A DNA stretch of 64,000 nucleotides from positions 34,698 through 98,697 of the forward strand of contig CAZVJW010000009.1 in NCBI GenBank assembly GCA_964627535.1, written 5' to 3'. Position 1 is the first letter of the stretch, and each line of letters opens with the position of its first letter. The position numbers and the translations under genes were made by a program. The notes under the pieces were generated by a model. That model ran no database searches. It was not told the DNA's origin and saw nothing but the letters and a program-made list of their open reading frames with translations. Below, one piece after another: positions 8,250-17,096 of the stretch. The DNA is from UBA1447 sp964627535. GTDB lineage: Bacteria > Bacillota > Clostridia > Oscillospirales > Acutalibacteraceae.

Positions 8250-10655
8250 ATGACAGTTAACAGTAATAATACCAGGCATTATAAAGCGCTTGAGCTCGAT
8301 AAAATTCTCGAACATCTTGCCGGATTTACCGCCTGCGAAGACGCACGCTTTCAGGCGCTTAATCTGAGCCCTCAAAGCGATATAAATCTTGCCCGGGCAT
8401 TGATAAAACAAACGGAAGACGCCCACATGCTTTTAGCCCGTTTCGGCGGCCCGTCGTTCGGCGGGCTGAAAAATATAAATAACGTCTTAAGCCGCGCGGA
8501 CGCGGGCAGTGTGCTCACTATGAAAGAACTTTTAGATGTCGCTTCGGTGCTCCGGATTATCCGCGGGCTCGTTCAGTGGCGCAGCTCCAACAACGGTGTC
8601 GAAAGCGTTTTGGATATATATTTCGGCGCGCTTGCGCCAAACAAGTTTTTAGAGGATGCTGTTAACGCCGCTATCCTTTCCGAGGATGAAATGGCCGACA
8701 GCGCTTCTCCTTTGCTTTACGATATCCGCCGCAAAATCCGCGTGCAGGAATCTAAAGTGCGCGAACAGCTTGAAAAATATGCCCGTTCACAGACCTATTC
8801 AAAATATTTGCAGGAAAATATTATTACCATGCGCAACGGCCGTTATGTTGTCCCGGTTAAAAACGAATACCGCAACGAAATTCCAGGCCTTGTTCACGAC
8901 ACTTCCTCAAGCGGAGCCACTGTTTTTATTGAACCGATGCCCGTCATTGAGGCCAATAACGAAATTAAAGTTTTAAAAGGCAGTGAGCAGGACGAAATTG
9001 AATGCATACTTACCGAGCTTTCGGCAATGGCAGGGAGTTTTGCGCAGAGTATTAAGACGAGTTACGAATGCGCCGTCGAGCTTAATCTGATTTTCGCCAA
9101 AGCCAATTACGCTTACAGCATCAAAGCAACCGTACCCGAACTAAACGACGACGGTGAAATCAATCTCCGTGCCGCGCGTCATCCGTTAATTGATGCAAAA
9201 ACGGTTGTTCCGGTTGATATACTGCTTGGCAAAGACTTTGACACGCTGGTTATTACCGGCCCCAACACCGGAGGCAAAACCGTTTCAATAAAAACAATCG
9301 GTCTTCTGTCCCTGATGGCCATGTGTGGGCTTCTGATACCGGCGGGCGACAGAAGCCGGGTTTCGGTTTTTAATGAAATACTGGCCGACATCGGCGATGA
9401 GCAGAGCATTGAGCAATCCCTTTCAACTTTTTCGGGACATGTTACGAATATAATTGATATTATAAAAAGAGCCGATGACCGCAGCCTTGTTTTAATTGAT
9501 GAACTCGGTGCCGGCACAGACCCTATTGAAGGCGCCGCTTTGGCGATGGCAATATTGGAAGCGCTGCACTTTAAGGGTTCGAAAATTGCCGCAACAACAC
9601 ATTACGCGGAACTGAAAGCGTACGCGCTTCAAACACCCCGTGTTGAAAACGGCTGCTGTGAGTTTGATGTTTCCACTTTACGCCCAACGTACAGACTCTT
9701 AATCGGTGTACCCGGGCGTTCAAACGCATTCGCTATATCCGAACGGTTGGGTATGCCTAAGGATGTTGTTGACAGAGCCAGAGAACTTGTTTCATCCGAA
9801 AGCCTGCGCTTTGAGGATGTTGTCGACAAACTTGAGTTCAGCCGCCGGCAAATGGAACAGGAACATGAATATGCGCGTTCCCTTTCCGCGCAGGCACAGT
9901 CCGCCTTGAATGATGTCAATGCATCAAAAGATGAAATTCAACTATTGCGTGATAAAGAACTTGAACGGGCGAAAGCGCAGGCGGCAAAGATAACCGAGCA
10001 GGCAAAACGCGAGGCTTATACCCTTTTGGCGGAGCTTGAAAAGCTCCGCAAGGAAAAAGATAAAACGAAGGACACAGATGAACTGGCACGACGCGCGAGA
10101 GCAGCCGTTAAACGCGGTGTTGAAGCGATTGACGCGGCATCCGATCCTGTTGTCGAATATGCCGACATCGAAGGTAATTACATTTTGCCGCGCCCGCTGA
10201 TGATTGGGGACACGGTTGTAATTGCCGAAATCGGCAAGGACGCCAAGGTTCTTTCTGTTCCGGATAAAAGCGGGAACGTCGAGGTCCAAACAGGCTCCAT
10301 AAAAACCAGAGTCAAACTTCAGGGACTGCGTTTGGTGGAGCATCCTCAGACAAAAAAAGGAACAACGCCGGCCCGCGGCAGAACAGGCGTTGAAAGCAAG
10401 CTAACTTTGGCGCCTAACACCAGGCTCGATTTAAGGGGGATGACGGTGGACGAGTGCCTCATCGAGCTCGATCGGTTTATTGACGCTTCCCTTCGCACGG
10501 GGCTTTCGGAATTCACCATCGTTCACGGAAAAGGAACCGGCGCGCTGCGCAAAGCTGTGCAGAAATATTTAAAGGACAGCCGATATGTCAAATCCTACAG
10601 ATTAGGTGTTTTCGGTGAGGGCGAACAAGGGGTTTCGATAGTTGAGCTGAAGTAA
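8250..10655 (+). CDS. mutS2: Endonuclease MutS2 (ribosome rescue / anti-recombination ATPase)
   Basis: 801 residues with the MutS-like core and lever: P-loop GPNTGGKTVS, Walker B in LVLIDELGAGTDP. A long coiled coil follows (about residues 520-640), then a KOW-like part and a C-terminal Smr domain (LDLRGMTVDECLIELD and FTIVHGKGTGALR). Family knowledge: MutS2 acts on stalled or collided ribosomes and on recombination intermediates. It begins 22 bp after recO. Confidence 0.96.
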   Translation: MTVNSNNTRHYKALELDKILEHLAGFTACEDARFQALNLSPQSDINLARALIKQTEDAHMLLARFGGPSFGGLKNINNVLSRADAGSVLTMKELLDVASVLRIIRGLVQWRSSNNGVESVLDIYFGALAPNKFLEDAVNAAILSEDEMADSASPLLYDIRRKIRVQESKVREQLEKYARSQTYSKYLQENIITMRNGRYVVPVKNEYRNEIPGLVHDTSSSGATVFIEPMPVIEANNEIKVLKGSEQDEIECILTELSAMAGSFAQSIKTSYECAVELNLIFAKANYAYSIKATVPELNDDGEINLRAARHPLIDAKTVVPVDILLGKDFDTLVITGPNTGGKTVSIKTIGLLSLMAMCGLLIPAGDRSRVSVFNEILADIGDEQSIEQSLSTFSGHVTNIIDIIKRADDRSLVLIDELGAGTDPIEGAALAMAILEALHFKGSKIAATTHYAELKAYALQTPRVENGCCEFDVSTLRPTYRLLIGVPGRSNAFAISERLGMPKDVVDRARELVSSESLRFEDVVDKLEFSRRQMEQEHEYARSLSAQAQSALNDVNASKDEIQLLRDKELERAKAQAAKITEQAKREAYTLLAELEKLRKEKDKTKDTDELARRARAAVKRGVEAIDAASDPVVEYADIEGNYILPRPLMIGDTVVIAEIGKDAKVLSVPDKSGNVEVQTGSIKTRVKLQGLRLVEHPQTKKGTTPARGRTGVESKLTLAPNTRLDLRGMTVDECLIELDRFIDASLRTGLSEFTIVHGKGTGALRKAVQKYLKDSRYVKSYRLGVFGEGEQGVSIVELK

Positions 10656-10741
10656 TAAAGCGGATAATGGTTAGCTGATAGTGGTCTGGAGAAGGTTGAG
10701 ATGAATAAAAGCAATATTTCTCAAAAACAGGAGGATTTATC

Positions 10742-11143
10742 ATGAAAAGTTTTTTACTACTTTCAATTTCAGCAGTTATTATGATTTTAGTATTAGCATC
10801 ATGTAATTCTCAAATTGAAACGAAATATATATCAAAGGATGATATTGCTAAAATGTTCGCTAATGAAGGTTACACAGTTCAATTTGAGGAATGGCCACCA
10901 GCAAAGAGTGGTAATTTTCCTATTCACTTGACTCCTACCGTCATAAAGCTAGGTGGTGAAGAGGAAATATGGCTTTTTGAATTTGATGATCTTAGTAAAG
11001 CGAATGATGAATTATCTAAAAATACGGACAAAGATAAAAGAATTTATTATAAGGATTTATATGTTATGATGTACAATGGAGAAAATCAAACAATTATTAA
11101 CATTTTGAAGAATCATTTTACCGTAACAGATTGGAAGCGATAG
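10742..11143 (+). CDS. Small putative lipoprotein, function unknown
   Basis: 133 residues. The N-terminus is a lipoprotein signal peptide ending in the lipobox LASC (Cys about 20). The remaining ~110 residues are charged and soluble-looking, with no family I recognise. AGGAGG lies at the right spacing. Codon use is clearly more AT-rich than mutS2 upstream, suggesting recent acquisition. A perfect hairpin terminator follows. Confidence 0.75.
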   Translation: MKSFLLLSISAVIMILVLASCNSQIETKYISKDDIAKMFANEGYTVQFEEWPPAKSGNFPIHLTPTVIKLGGEEEIWLFEFDDLSKANDELSKNTDKDKRIYYKDLYVMMYNGENQTIINILKNHFTVTDWKR

Positions 11144-11175
11144 GTAGGAGTCAAGCTCTACCCTACTTAAAATAA

Positions 11176-11224
11176 TTAGATACTAAAAGGAACGTTCAGA
11201 TTGAACGTTCCTTTTAGTATCTAA
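11176..11224. terminator. Bidirectional terminator, 23-bp perfect stem
   Basis: Left arm 11176-11198 and right arm 11202-11224 are exact reverse complements around a 3-nt loop. Each strand ends the stem with CCTTTT, so it can stop transcription from both sides. The right arm contains the TAG stop codon of the minus-strand flavodoxin gene. Confidence 0.9.
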
Positions 11225-11709
11225 TTACCATTTATGATGTTTGCCAGCTTCTCAATATTTTCCGGCATGGGTTTCGCATCGGGTTTGCCTTCTTTTGCCG
11301 CTGCCTTTTTCATTACATTTGTCATTATTTTATCCAATCCCTTCATCTTATCCGTGTTGAGTTCTCCGCCGAAGCACTCCACCGCAACTGCTTTTTCCCG
11401 AAGTTCTTCGGGGAAGGCATTCTTTAGCGTTGCATCCAGGTTTTCGGGCAAACCGCAGCAGATAAACAGTGCCGTCCGCTTTTGAAGAATCGCACCGAGG
11501 TTTTGGGCGATATACCCTTTGAGCTTTTTATCAATCTGCCCCATGTAAACCGAACTGCCGACGATAATGTTATCAAAGCTGCCGATATCGGGAATTTTGT
11601 CACTTTTAACATTTACAGCCGAAACTTCACCATCAAGCCGGATTTTCAGTTTCTCAACACATTCCTTTGTATAACCGTATTTTGAAGAGTAAATAATTAA
11701 TGTTTTCAT
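11221..11709 (-). CDS. Flavodoxin domain-containing protein
   Basis: 162 residues starting MKTLIIYSSKYGYTKECVEKL, the FMN phosphate-binding loop of flavodoxins. IIVGSSVYMGQIDKKLKGYI and FICCGLPEN resemble the menaquinone-dependent protoporphyrinogen oxidase (HemG)-like flavodoxin branch. It probably carries electrons with the neighbouring FMN-binding protein. GGAAAGGAA precedes the start, 23 bp after the upstream stop. Confidence 0.85.
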   Translation of the reverse strand: MKTLIIYSSKYGYTKECVEKLKIRLDGEVSAVNVKSDKIPDIGSFDNIIVGSSVYMGQIDKKLKGYIAQNLGAILQKRTALFICCGLPENLDATLKNAFPEELREKAVAVECFGGELNTDKMKGLDKIMTNVMKKAAAKEGKPDAKPMPENIEKLANIINGN

Positions 11710-11732
11710 AGTTTTTTAATTCCTTTCCTATT

Positions 11733-12119
11733 TTAATCCGTCAAAGCGTCCTCAACCGCTTTTAAGTATGCTTTGCTTGTCACAGTGGCACCTGTCATGA
11801 CATCAACGGTTGTATTTTGTTTTTCAATGACCTTGTCAAACAAGCCTTTTGACACCTCAGGCTTTTCAAATAAAACGCTTTTTAAAATATCGATTTGCGT
11901 TATTCTATTGTCTTTAATTGTGACACTGACTTCGTTTTGCCATCTTCCCTTTCCGTAGCTCCCCTCATACTTGCCATCAGCGAGCTGTGCAGCGCTGATG
12001 GGATTAATTGCCAAATCTTGGCCTTCTTTCAATCCCCTTGTGATGTATAATCCGAGACTCCCCACAGCAACAACAAACACAAGTATGATACAAAGCACGA
12101 TTTTTAAAAACAGTTTCAT
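11733..12119 (-). CDS. FMN-binding domain protein, membrane-anchored
   Basis: 128 residues: one N-terminal hydrophobic helix (IVLCIILVFVVAVGSLGLYI), then an FMN-binding domain with the covalent-flavinylation-type motif MTGATVTSKAYLKAVEDAL at the C-terminus (D/SGATxS/T). Family knowledge: RnfG/NqrC-like domains accept FMN on a Thr of this motif outside the membrane. Overlaps the MarR gene by ATGA, so it is the second gene of a regulator/flavoprotein operon. Confidence 0.85.
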   Translation of the reverse strand: MKLFLKIVLCIILVFVVAVGSLGLYITRGLKEGQDLAINPISAAQLADGKYEGSYGKGRWQNEVSVTIKDNRITQIDILKSVLFEKPEVSKGLFDKVIEKQNTTVDVMTGATVTSKAYLKAVEDALTD

Positions 12120-12604
12120 ATAATTTCCCCTTTTCCTTTTGAACTACCGGTTTCTTCCATCCTATCCAAATTTATCAACATTTTTTGAAGCAATGCTCTA
12201 CCGCCTTTCAGTTCCTCGCTATTGATATCCGAAAACAGATTTTTTGTAAACTCGCTTCCCTTCGGTTCCATCTTTTGCCAAAACAGATAACTTTGTTCTG
12301 TCAGTAATATTCGCGTAACCCTGGCATCTTTTTTGTCTTTTTCCAGCTTAAGCAGACCCTTTTGTTCAAGTTTTAAAGCAACCTGCTTAACATTTTGATG
12401 AGAGCTTCCCATTTGTTTTGCGGCCTCTTTCATTGTCGGTGGTTTCTGGAATAAGTTTTCAACAACAATTGATAAAAACCATTGCTTTGCCGTTATGTCG
12501 AATTCTTTCAATTCTCGTTCTAACAAGGTTTCCATTCTGTTGGCAACAACCAGCAGCGCACCAAATATGAATGTATCATCTTTCATTTCATCTGTAATAT
12601 TCAT
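12116..12604 (-). CDS. MarR family transcriptional regulator
   Basis: The start is the ATG at 12604 (product MNITDEMKDD), preceded by GGAGG; a TTG four codons earlier overlaps that site and is unlikely. 162 residues with a winged helix-turn-helix (PTMKEAAKQMGSSHQNVKQVALKLEQKGLLKLEKDKKDARVTRI, about residues 55-100). It likely represses its own operon with the FMN-binding and flavodoxin genes. Confidence 0.88.
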   Translation of the reverse strand: MNITDEMKDDTFIFGALLVVANRMETLLERELKEFDITAKQWFLSIVVENLFQKPPTMKEAAKQMGSSHQNVKQVALKLEQKGLLKLEKDKKDARVTRILLTEQSYLFWQKMEPKGSEFTKNLFSDINSEELKGGRALLQKMLINLDRMEETGSSKGKGEII

Positions 12605-12626
12605 AAGCACCTCCAAAATTTATTAT

Positions 12627-12657
12627 GTAACACATTACCCATATAGATAATACGTTA
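12627..12657 (-). promoter_or_regulatory. Operator-like inverted repeats upstream of marR operon
   Basis: GTAACACATTAC (12627-12638, GTAA/TTAC half-sites) and TAATACGTTA (12648-12657) are two related short palindromes centred about 20 bp apart, just upstream of the marR ribosome site. This position suits autoregulation by the MarR protein. The role is inference. Confidence 0.45.
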
Positions 12658-12902
12658 CCAATTTTCATTTGTCAACAGTTTCTTTGAAAATTTTTTTATC
12701 TCTTTTCTTCTCGGGTGATGGACGTTGATGACATCGTCTGTTCCCTCTTCATATGCTTCCTCTGCATATGCAGCTTACTTTTCCCATTTCACTAACCATA
12801 TACAAAATTGTAAAATATTGCCCTAAAATCCTGCCGTTTTACTTGTTTTTTTAGCCCATACAACAATTTTCCGCAATTATCAAAAGAATTTGCCGATAAG
12901 GG

Positions 12903-12931
12903 TTGCGCCTTGCTTTTCATTGTGGTATAAC
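12903..12931 (+). promoter_or_regulatory. Promoter of the ABC transporter gene
   Basis: TTGCGC (12903-12908), 17-bp spacer, TATAAC (12926-12931). It places transcription start about 25 bp before the long leader hairpin at 12961. Confidence 0.55.
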
Positions 12932-12960
12932 GTGGGCATACGATATGAAATTAATGTTTC

Positions 12961-13020
12961 GGAGAGCTTCAAAATAAAACTAAGGCAACTGAGTTTGATT
13001 TTGAAGCTCTCCTTCTTTTA
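12961..13020 (+). promoter_or_regulatory. Long leader hairpin with U-rich tail (attenuator-like)
   Basis: A perfect 15-bp stem (12961-12975 with 12998-13012) extends by five more pairs after one mismatch (12977-12981 with 12992-12996). The loop is 10 nt and TTCTTTTA follows. It lies between the promoter and the ABC transporter start, with 21 nt between its 3' arm and the ATG. It may be a terminator/attenuator or mRNA-stabilising element. Confidence 0.6.
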
Positions 13021-13033
13021 AAGGGGTGATACC

Positions 13034-15292
13034 ATGCTGCCTGACGATATCCTCACAAATATCCCTATACCTCAAGAATTCAGGCAAAAGGCCGAAAAGG
13101 TGTTATTGGATGATGAGAAGGCGTTATTCTCTATTGTCGGCGATTTAAACCTTTCGGGGAAATACGCAAGTTCGGCTCTTATTGTTACCGATAAGCGATT
13201 GATTGTCTTTGACGATTGCCACAAGGACGGAGTCTTCATTCTGCCCCACAGCGAGGTCGAGGAATCAACCGTCAAACGCATGTACGGCAACGCAATTCTT
13301 AAGGTTAAAAAGGACGGCAGGCAACTTGGCATTTTCCGTTTCACCTATTCCATCGCTTCGTTGGCCGACGCGGCAGCTATGTTCACCGAAAATATCGCAA
13401 AAGGCGCAGATGCCGCGGAAGAGTTCGAAATTGTTTTAGCGACATTCGAAAAGAAGAAATCTGTCTGCCCGAAATGCGGACGTGCTTTAAGCCGCCAGGG
13501 TGCCGAATGTATCAATTGCGCTTCAAAAGGCAAGCTTGCCAAGAAACTTACGAAATATGTCAAGCCCGAGCTGAAGCCAATGCTGCTTTGCCTGTTTCTT
13601 TCATTAATTACGACGGCTATGGCGCTTGCTCCGCCATACATCACCAAACTGCTTGTTGACAATATTATCCCCCAAAAAGATTTACGCGGGCTTTTAGTTC
13701 TGGTTTTTTCATTGTTGGCTATTTATACTGTTCAATACACCTTCGGCGCCATCCGGGGCTATTTTATGCGCATTACGGGGGACCGGATTGTTTCCTCGCT
13801 GCGCAACGACATTTATGAGAAAGCGCAGTATCTGCCGCTGAGTTTTTATGATAAAACAAGCACGGGCTCTGTTATTTCCAGAGTCAGCGGAGATACCGCC
13901 ACCCTGCAGGGTTTCATGCTCAGAATTTCGCAGGATGCCGTTATACAGTTTTTCTTAATGATCGGTATCATTATCATCATGTTTGTTTTAAACTGGAAAC
14001 TAACCCTGCTTTCGCTTACCCCCGTTCCCTTGGTGGTCATCGGAGCGCGTTTTTTCGGCAAGAGAATCGCGCCCATATACCGGAAAATCTGGCGAAGATG
14101 GGCTGCGGTCAGCTCCATTTTATCGGACACCCTGCCCGGGATAAGGGTCATCAAATCCTTTACCGGCGAGCAACGGGCTGCGGATAAATTTGAGGCATAT
14201 AATGAAAAATGGCTGGCGCAAGATAAAAAGGCTGCTGTACTTTCCAATGTTTTTCCGTCCGCCGTAACCTTTTTTGTAACCTGCGGTTCCCTGTTGATTT
14301 GGGGCATGGGCGGTTATTGGGTTATATCGGCACCGGATAAAATCTCCGTTGGCCTGCTGGTGTCTTTCATCTCATATACAAGCATGTTTTACGGACCGAT
14401 AAACTTTTTTGCAACCCTCAACGACACTTATCAAAGCGCCTTAACATCAGCCGAACGGATTTTAGATATCATCGATGCCGAACCCGAACAGAATTTCGGA
14501 GCCGGAAATACCGTCAGTTGCCTGAAAGGCAAAATAGAGTTCAGAAATGTCACCTTTTCTTTCGACAGAATAAAGAAAACTTTAAACAATATTAACTTCG
14601 TTATTGAGCCCGGTGATATTGTCGGTATTGTCGGCACAACAGGTTCAGGCAAGAGTACGCTGGTCAATCTGCTTATGAGGTTTTATGACAGTTATGAAGG
14701 CGATATTCTGGTCGACGATGTTAATATTAAAGACATAGACCTAACGTCCTTCCGCAGCAGAATCGGTTATGTCCAGCAGGAACCGATGATGTTCAAGGAT
14801 ACCGTTTTCCGCAACATCTCTTACAGCGACCCTGATGCGGATGTGGAACAGGTCATACACGCAGCGGATGTGGCGAACGCGCACTCTTTTATTGCCCGCA
14901 TGCCGGATGCGTATGATACCATGCTCGGCGAGCGCGGAGTCGGTCTTTCCGGCGGTGAAAAGCAAAGGATCTCTATAGCAAGAGCTGTGCTTAAAAACCC
15001 AAGCCTGCTTATTTTCGACGAAGCAACCGCAGCGGTTGACTCCGAAACCGAGCATCTTATACAGCAGGCTATTGAACGGCTTATCAGCGGCCGGACAACT
15101 TTGATGATCGCGCACAGGCTTTCAACGCTGCGTAAAGCCAATAAAATACTTGTTGTGGATAAGGGTGAAATCATCGAGTTCGGTTCGCACGACGAGTTGA
15201 TGGCTTTGCAGGGCAAGTATTTCAAACTGATCGAAATCCAGTCGCTTTCGGAAAAAATCAGAGAAGGCAAGGAAGCGGAGAATTTTGAGTAA
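13034..15292 (+). CDS. ABC transporter, fused permease/ATPase with N-terminal PH-like and zinc-ribbon region (cyanophycin-metabolism-type)
   Basis: 752 residues. Residues 1-135 look like a bacterial PH-like domain (LIVTDKRLIVFDD). CPKCGRALSRQGAECINC (about 147-164) is a zinc ribbon. A six-helix exporter domain spans about 180-470. The nucleotide-binding domain has Walker A GTTGSGKST, the signature LSGGEKQR and Walker B LLIFDEATAAVD. This architecture plus a DUF1854 gene next door matches what annotation pipelines call the cyanophycin-metabolism-associated ABC transporter; no cyanophycin genes are in this window. GGGGTG precedes the ATG. Confidence 0.88.
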   Translation: MLPDDILTNIPIPQEFRQKAEKVLLDDEKALFSIVGDLNLSGKYASSALIVTDKRLIVFDDCHKDGVFILPHSEVEESTVKRMYGNAILKVKKDGRQLGIFRFTYSIASLADAAAMFTENIAKGADAAEEFEIVLATFEKKKSVCPKCGRALSRQGAECINCASKGKLAKKLTKYVKPELKPMLLCLFLSLITTAMALAPPYITKLLVDNIIPQKDLRGLLVLVFSLLAIYTVQYTFGAIRGYFMRITGDRIVSSLRNDIYEKAQYLPLSFYDKTSTGSVISRVSGDTATLQGFMLRISQDAVIQFFLMIGIIIIMFVLNWKLTLLSLTPVPLVVIGARFFGKRIAPIYRKIWRRWAAVSSILSDTLPGIRVIKSFTGEQRAADKFEAYNEKWLAQDKKAAVLSNVFPSAVTFFVTCGSLLIWGMGGYWVISAPDKISVGLLVSFISYTSMFYGPINFFATLNDTYQSALTSAERILDIIDAEPEQNFGAGNTVSCLKGKIEFRNVTFSFDRIKKTLNNINFVIEPGDIVGIVGTTGSGKSTLVNLLMRFYDSYEGDILVDDVNIKDIDLTSFRSRIGYVQQEPMMFKDTVFRNISYSDPDADVEQVIHAADVANAHSFIARMPDAYDTMLGERGVGLSGGEKQRISIARAVLKNPSLLIFDEATAAVDSETEHLIQQAIERLISGRTTLMIAHRLSTLRKANKILVVDKGEIIEFGSHDELMALQGKYFKLIEIQSLSEKIREGKEAENFE

Positions 15293-15581
15293 CTGTTTTG
15301 AGAAGAGGTTGAAAAGAAGTAGGCGAATATTCGGGTAAGAAGTAGAGAAGTAGTTGCGAAGAGGTTGAGAAGAAGTTGGAGAACGAAAGAAACAGATAAG
15401 CGGAGAAATGATGCCTATCCATACTCCAATATCTTTCTGCACCATTAGTGCGCTTTTCAATAGCTTTCCGTGACGAAGTCACTCTTTCTCAGTAATTCCC
15501 CCATTGCTTCTCCACTTCTTCCCGTGACGAAGTCACACTTTTCCATTCTTTTCTATCAATACCGAAGGGTTGGCAAACATT
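15293..15581. repeat. Purine/pyrimidine intergenic repeat region with GTGACGAAGTCAC palindromes
   Basis: 289 bp between the ABC transporter and DUF1854 genes. The first half is strings of AGAAG, GAGAAG and GAAGTTGG; the second half is the pyrimidine counterpart. It contains two copies of the palindrome GTGACGAAGTCAC (about 15471-15483 and 15524-15536). Similar text recurs at 27962-28020 and 38142-38281. No convincing ORF. Confidence 0.6.
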
Positions 15582-16073
15582 ATGGACGAACGAACCTACA
15601 TTGAATACGATAATGCGCGCATTACGAAAAATGACGGCATACTGCTCAAGGTTGAAATGTTTGACGGCAGAGTTTTTGACGATATTGAAGCACGCAGGCT
15701 TTTCCCGCTTACGGGTCTTCAAAAATATATTACCCTGCTGGACAGCGAAGGTGTTGAACAGGCTGTCATCCGCGATTTAAGCAATCTCACTCCGGACAGC
15801 CGCAAGATTATCGAAGATGTGCTTGAGGAATATTACCTTGTTCCCAAAATAACTGAAATCGTTTCTATTGTTGAAAAATACGGAAAACTGAGGTTTAAAG
15901 TCGAAACCGACAACGGATCTCACAGCTTTGAAGTAAAAAATTCTCATTCGGATATAAAAATGCTTTACGACGGCAGAGTGCTGATTACCGATTCCAGCGA
16001 CAACCGCTATGATATACCGAATTTAAACGATTTAAGCAGAGACAATTTACGTATATTAAATCCTTATCTTTAA
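15582..16073 (+). CDS. DUF1854 domain-containing protein
   Basis: 163 residues from the ATG at 15582; a TTG four codons upstream abuts the GAAGGG site and is rejected. The sequence (YDNARITKNDGILLKVEMFDGRVFDDIEARRLFPLTG, then RDLSNLTPDSRKIIEDVLEEYYLVPKI) matches my memory of DUF1854 proteins, which sit beside a two-domain ABC transporter and are annotated as cyanophycin-metabolism-associated. Biochemical role unknown. It is 289 bp downstream of its presumed partner. Confidence 0.75.
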   Translation: MDERTYIEYDNARITKNDGILLKVEMFDGRVFDDIEARRLFPLTGLQKYITLLDSEGVEQAVIRDLSNLTPDSRKIIEDVLEEYYLVPKITEIVSIVEKYGKLRFKVETDNGSHSFEVKNSHSDIKMLYDGRVLITDSSDNRYDIPNLNDLSRDNLRILNPYL

Positions 16074-16087
16074 TTTAGGAGGAAGTC

Positions 16088-16414
16088 ATGAAATTAGTAG
16101 TAGCAATAATAAACAATGATGACAGCGCGCAGGTCACGGCGGCTCTTTCAAATGAGGGATATTTCATCACAAAACTTTCCACCACCGGGGGTTTTTTAAT
16201 GGCAGGCAATACAACGCTGCTCATCGGCGCCGAGGATGATGAAGTTGATAAAATCAAAGAAACTATTTCAAAGCACAGCTACACACGGGAAAAGAATGTG
16301 CCCACAAGCTCCTCTCTCGGGAAAGGCCTCGGCGCAGCGGATGTTAATGTGACCGCGAAAGTCAAAGGTGCCACTATTTTTGTCCTGAGTATTGACAGTT
16401 TCGACAAATTATAG
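16088..16414 (+). CDS. darA: Cyclic-di-AMP receptor DarA (PII-like, YaaQ family)
   Basis: 108 residues starting MKLVVAIINNDDSAQVTAALSNEGYFITKLSTTGGFLMAGNTTLLIGAED, the PII-like fold with the long T-loop typical of DarA/PstA. It binds c-di-AMP; the downstream effector is poorly known. AGGAGG precedes the start and it lies 14 bp after DUF1854. Confidence 0.9.
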   Translation: MKLVVAIINNDDSAQVTAALSNEGYFITKLSTTGGFLMAGNTTLLIGAEDDEVDKIKETISKHSYTREKNVPTSSSLGKGLGAADVNVTAKVKGATIFVLSIDSFDKL

Positions 16415-16617
16415 TTTCGGCATACAAAACCGAAAAAAATAATTTTAAATATTTTTTCCACAGGATTTTCAGTTTTTTTACATTTTTCCGGGCATATATT
16501 GTGGTAAATCATTTACATCTACACTATCCGTTGCTAACCTAAGAACTTTCACCGTTTTTAAACTGATTTTCAACATTAAAATGTTAAAAAAAGAATGCCG
16601 ATGTCAAGATTTTATGC

Positions 16618-16646
16618 TTGACACCGGCTTATCTTTTTAGTATAAT
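16618..16646 (+). promoter_or_regulatory. Consensus promoter of the ylxM-ffh operon
   Basis: TTGACA (16618-16623), exactly 17 bp, TATAAT (16641-16646): a perfect housekeeping sigma promoter. The rest of the 309-bp gap between darA and ylxM is AT-rich with no further ORF. Confidence 0.9.
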
Positions 16647-16652
16647 ATGGCT

Positions 16653-16677
16653 CTGTAAAGTTAAACCCTTTACAGAT
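16653..16677 (+). promoter_or_regulatory. 5' leader hairpin of ylxM-ffh transcript
   Basis: TCTGTAAAG (16653-16661) pairs perfectly with CTTTACAGA (16669-16677) around a 7-nt loop. It begins at the expected transcript start and has no U-tract, so it is a 5' stem rather than a terminator. Confidence 0.55.
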
Positions 16678-16723
16678 CAACGTTCCGTGTTTTACATCTG
16701 TATTTAAAAAAGAAGGTGTATCT

Positions 16724-17086
16724 TTGGCTAAGAATCTCGAAATAATAATTTTACTTGATTTTTACGGTGACATGCTCACCCAAAAGCAGAGGGACTTTTT
16801 AGGTTACTACTATAATGACGATCTCTCCCTTTCCGAGATTGCCCAAAACGAGGGCATTACCCGCCAGGGTGTCCGCGACGCCATCAAGAGAGCCGAATCC
16901 CAGCTTTTCGAAATGGAAAACCGTTTGGAACTTGCCCGCCGCTTTGAAGAAATGCGCAGCGGCCTTAGCGAAATCATTGATTTGGCTAATGAAATCAGCG
17001 ATTACAACCTGCGGCACAGCCTTTCCAGAGAAATCAACGAATATACCGTTAAAATTAAAACCGTATCGCAACTGTTATTACAGTGA
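16724..17086 (+). CDS. ylxM: YlxM family putative DNA-binding protein (SRP-associated)
   Basis: 120 residues from a TTG start preceded by GAAGG. It begins MAKNLEIIILLDFYGDMLTQKQRDFLGYYYNDDLSLSEIAQNEGITRQGVRDAIKRAE, a sigma-70 region-4-like helix-turn-helix typical of YlxM (UPF0122). It almost always precedes ffh; in streptococci YlxM contacts the SRP GTPase cycle. Ten bp separate it from ffh. Confidence 0.92.
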   Translation: MAKNLEIIILLDFYGDMLTQKQRDFLGYYYNDDLSLSEIAQNEGITRQGVRDAIKRAESQLFEMENRLELARRFEEMRSGLSEIIDLANEISDYNLRHSLSREINEYTVKIKTVSQLLLQ

Positions 17087-17096
17087 GGTGTAAACT

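Noticed and set aside
12750..12770. CATATGC/GCATATG inverted repeat upstream of the ABC transporter
   Set aside because: Only 7 bp per arm, 130 bp before the promoter, in AT-rich DNA; could easily be chance.
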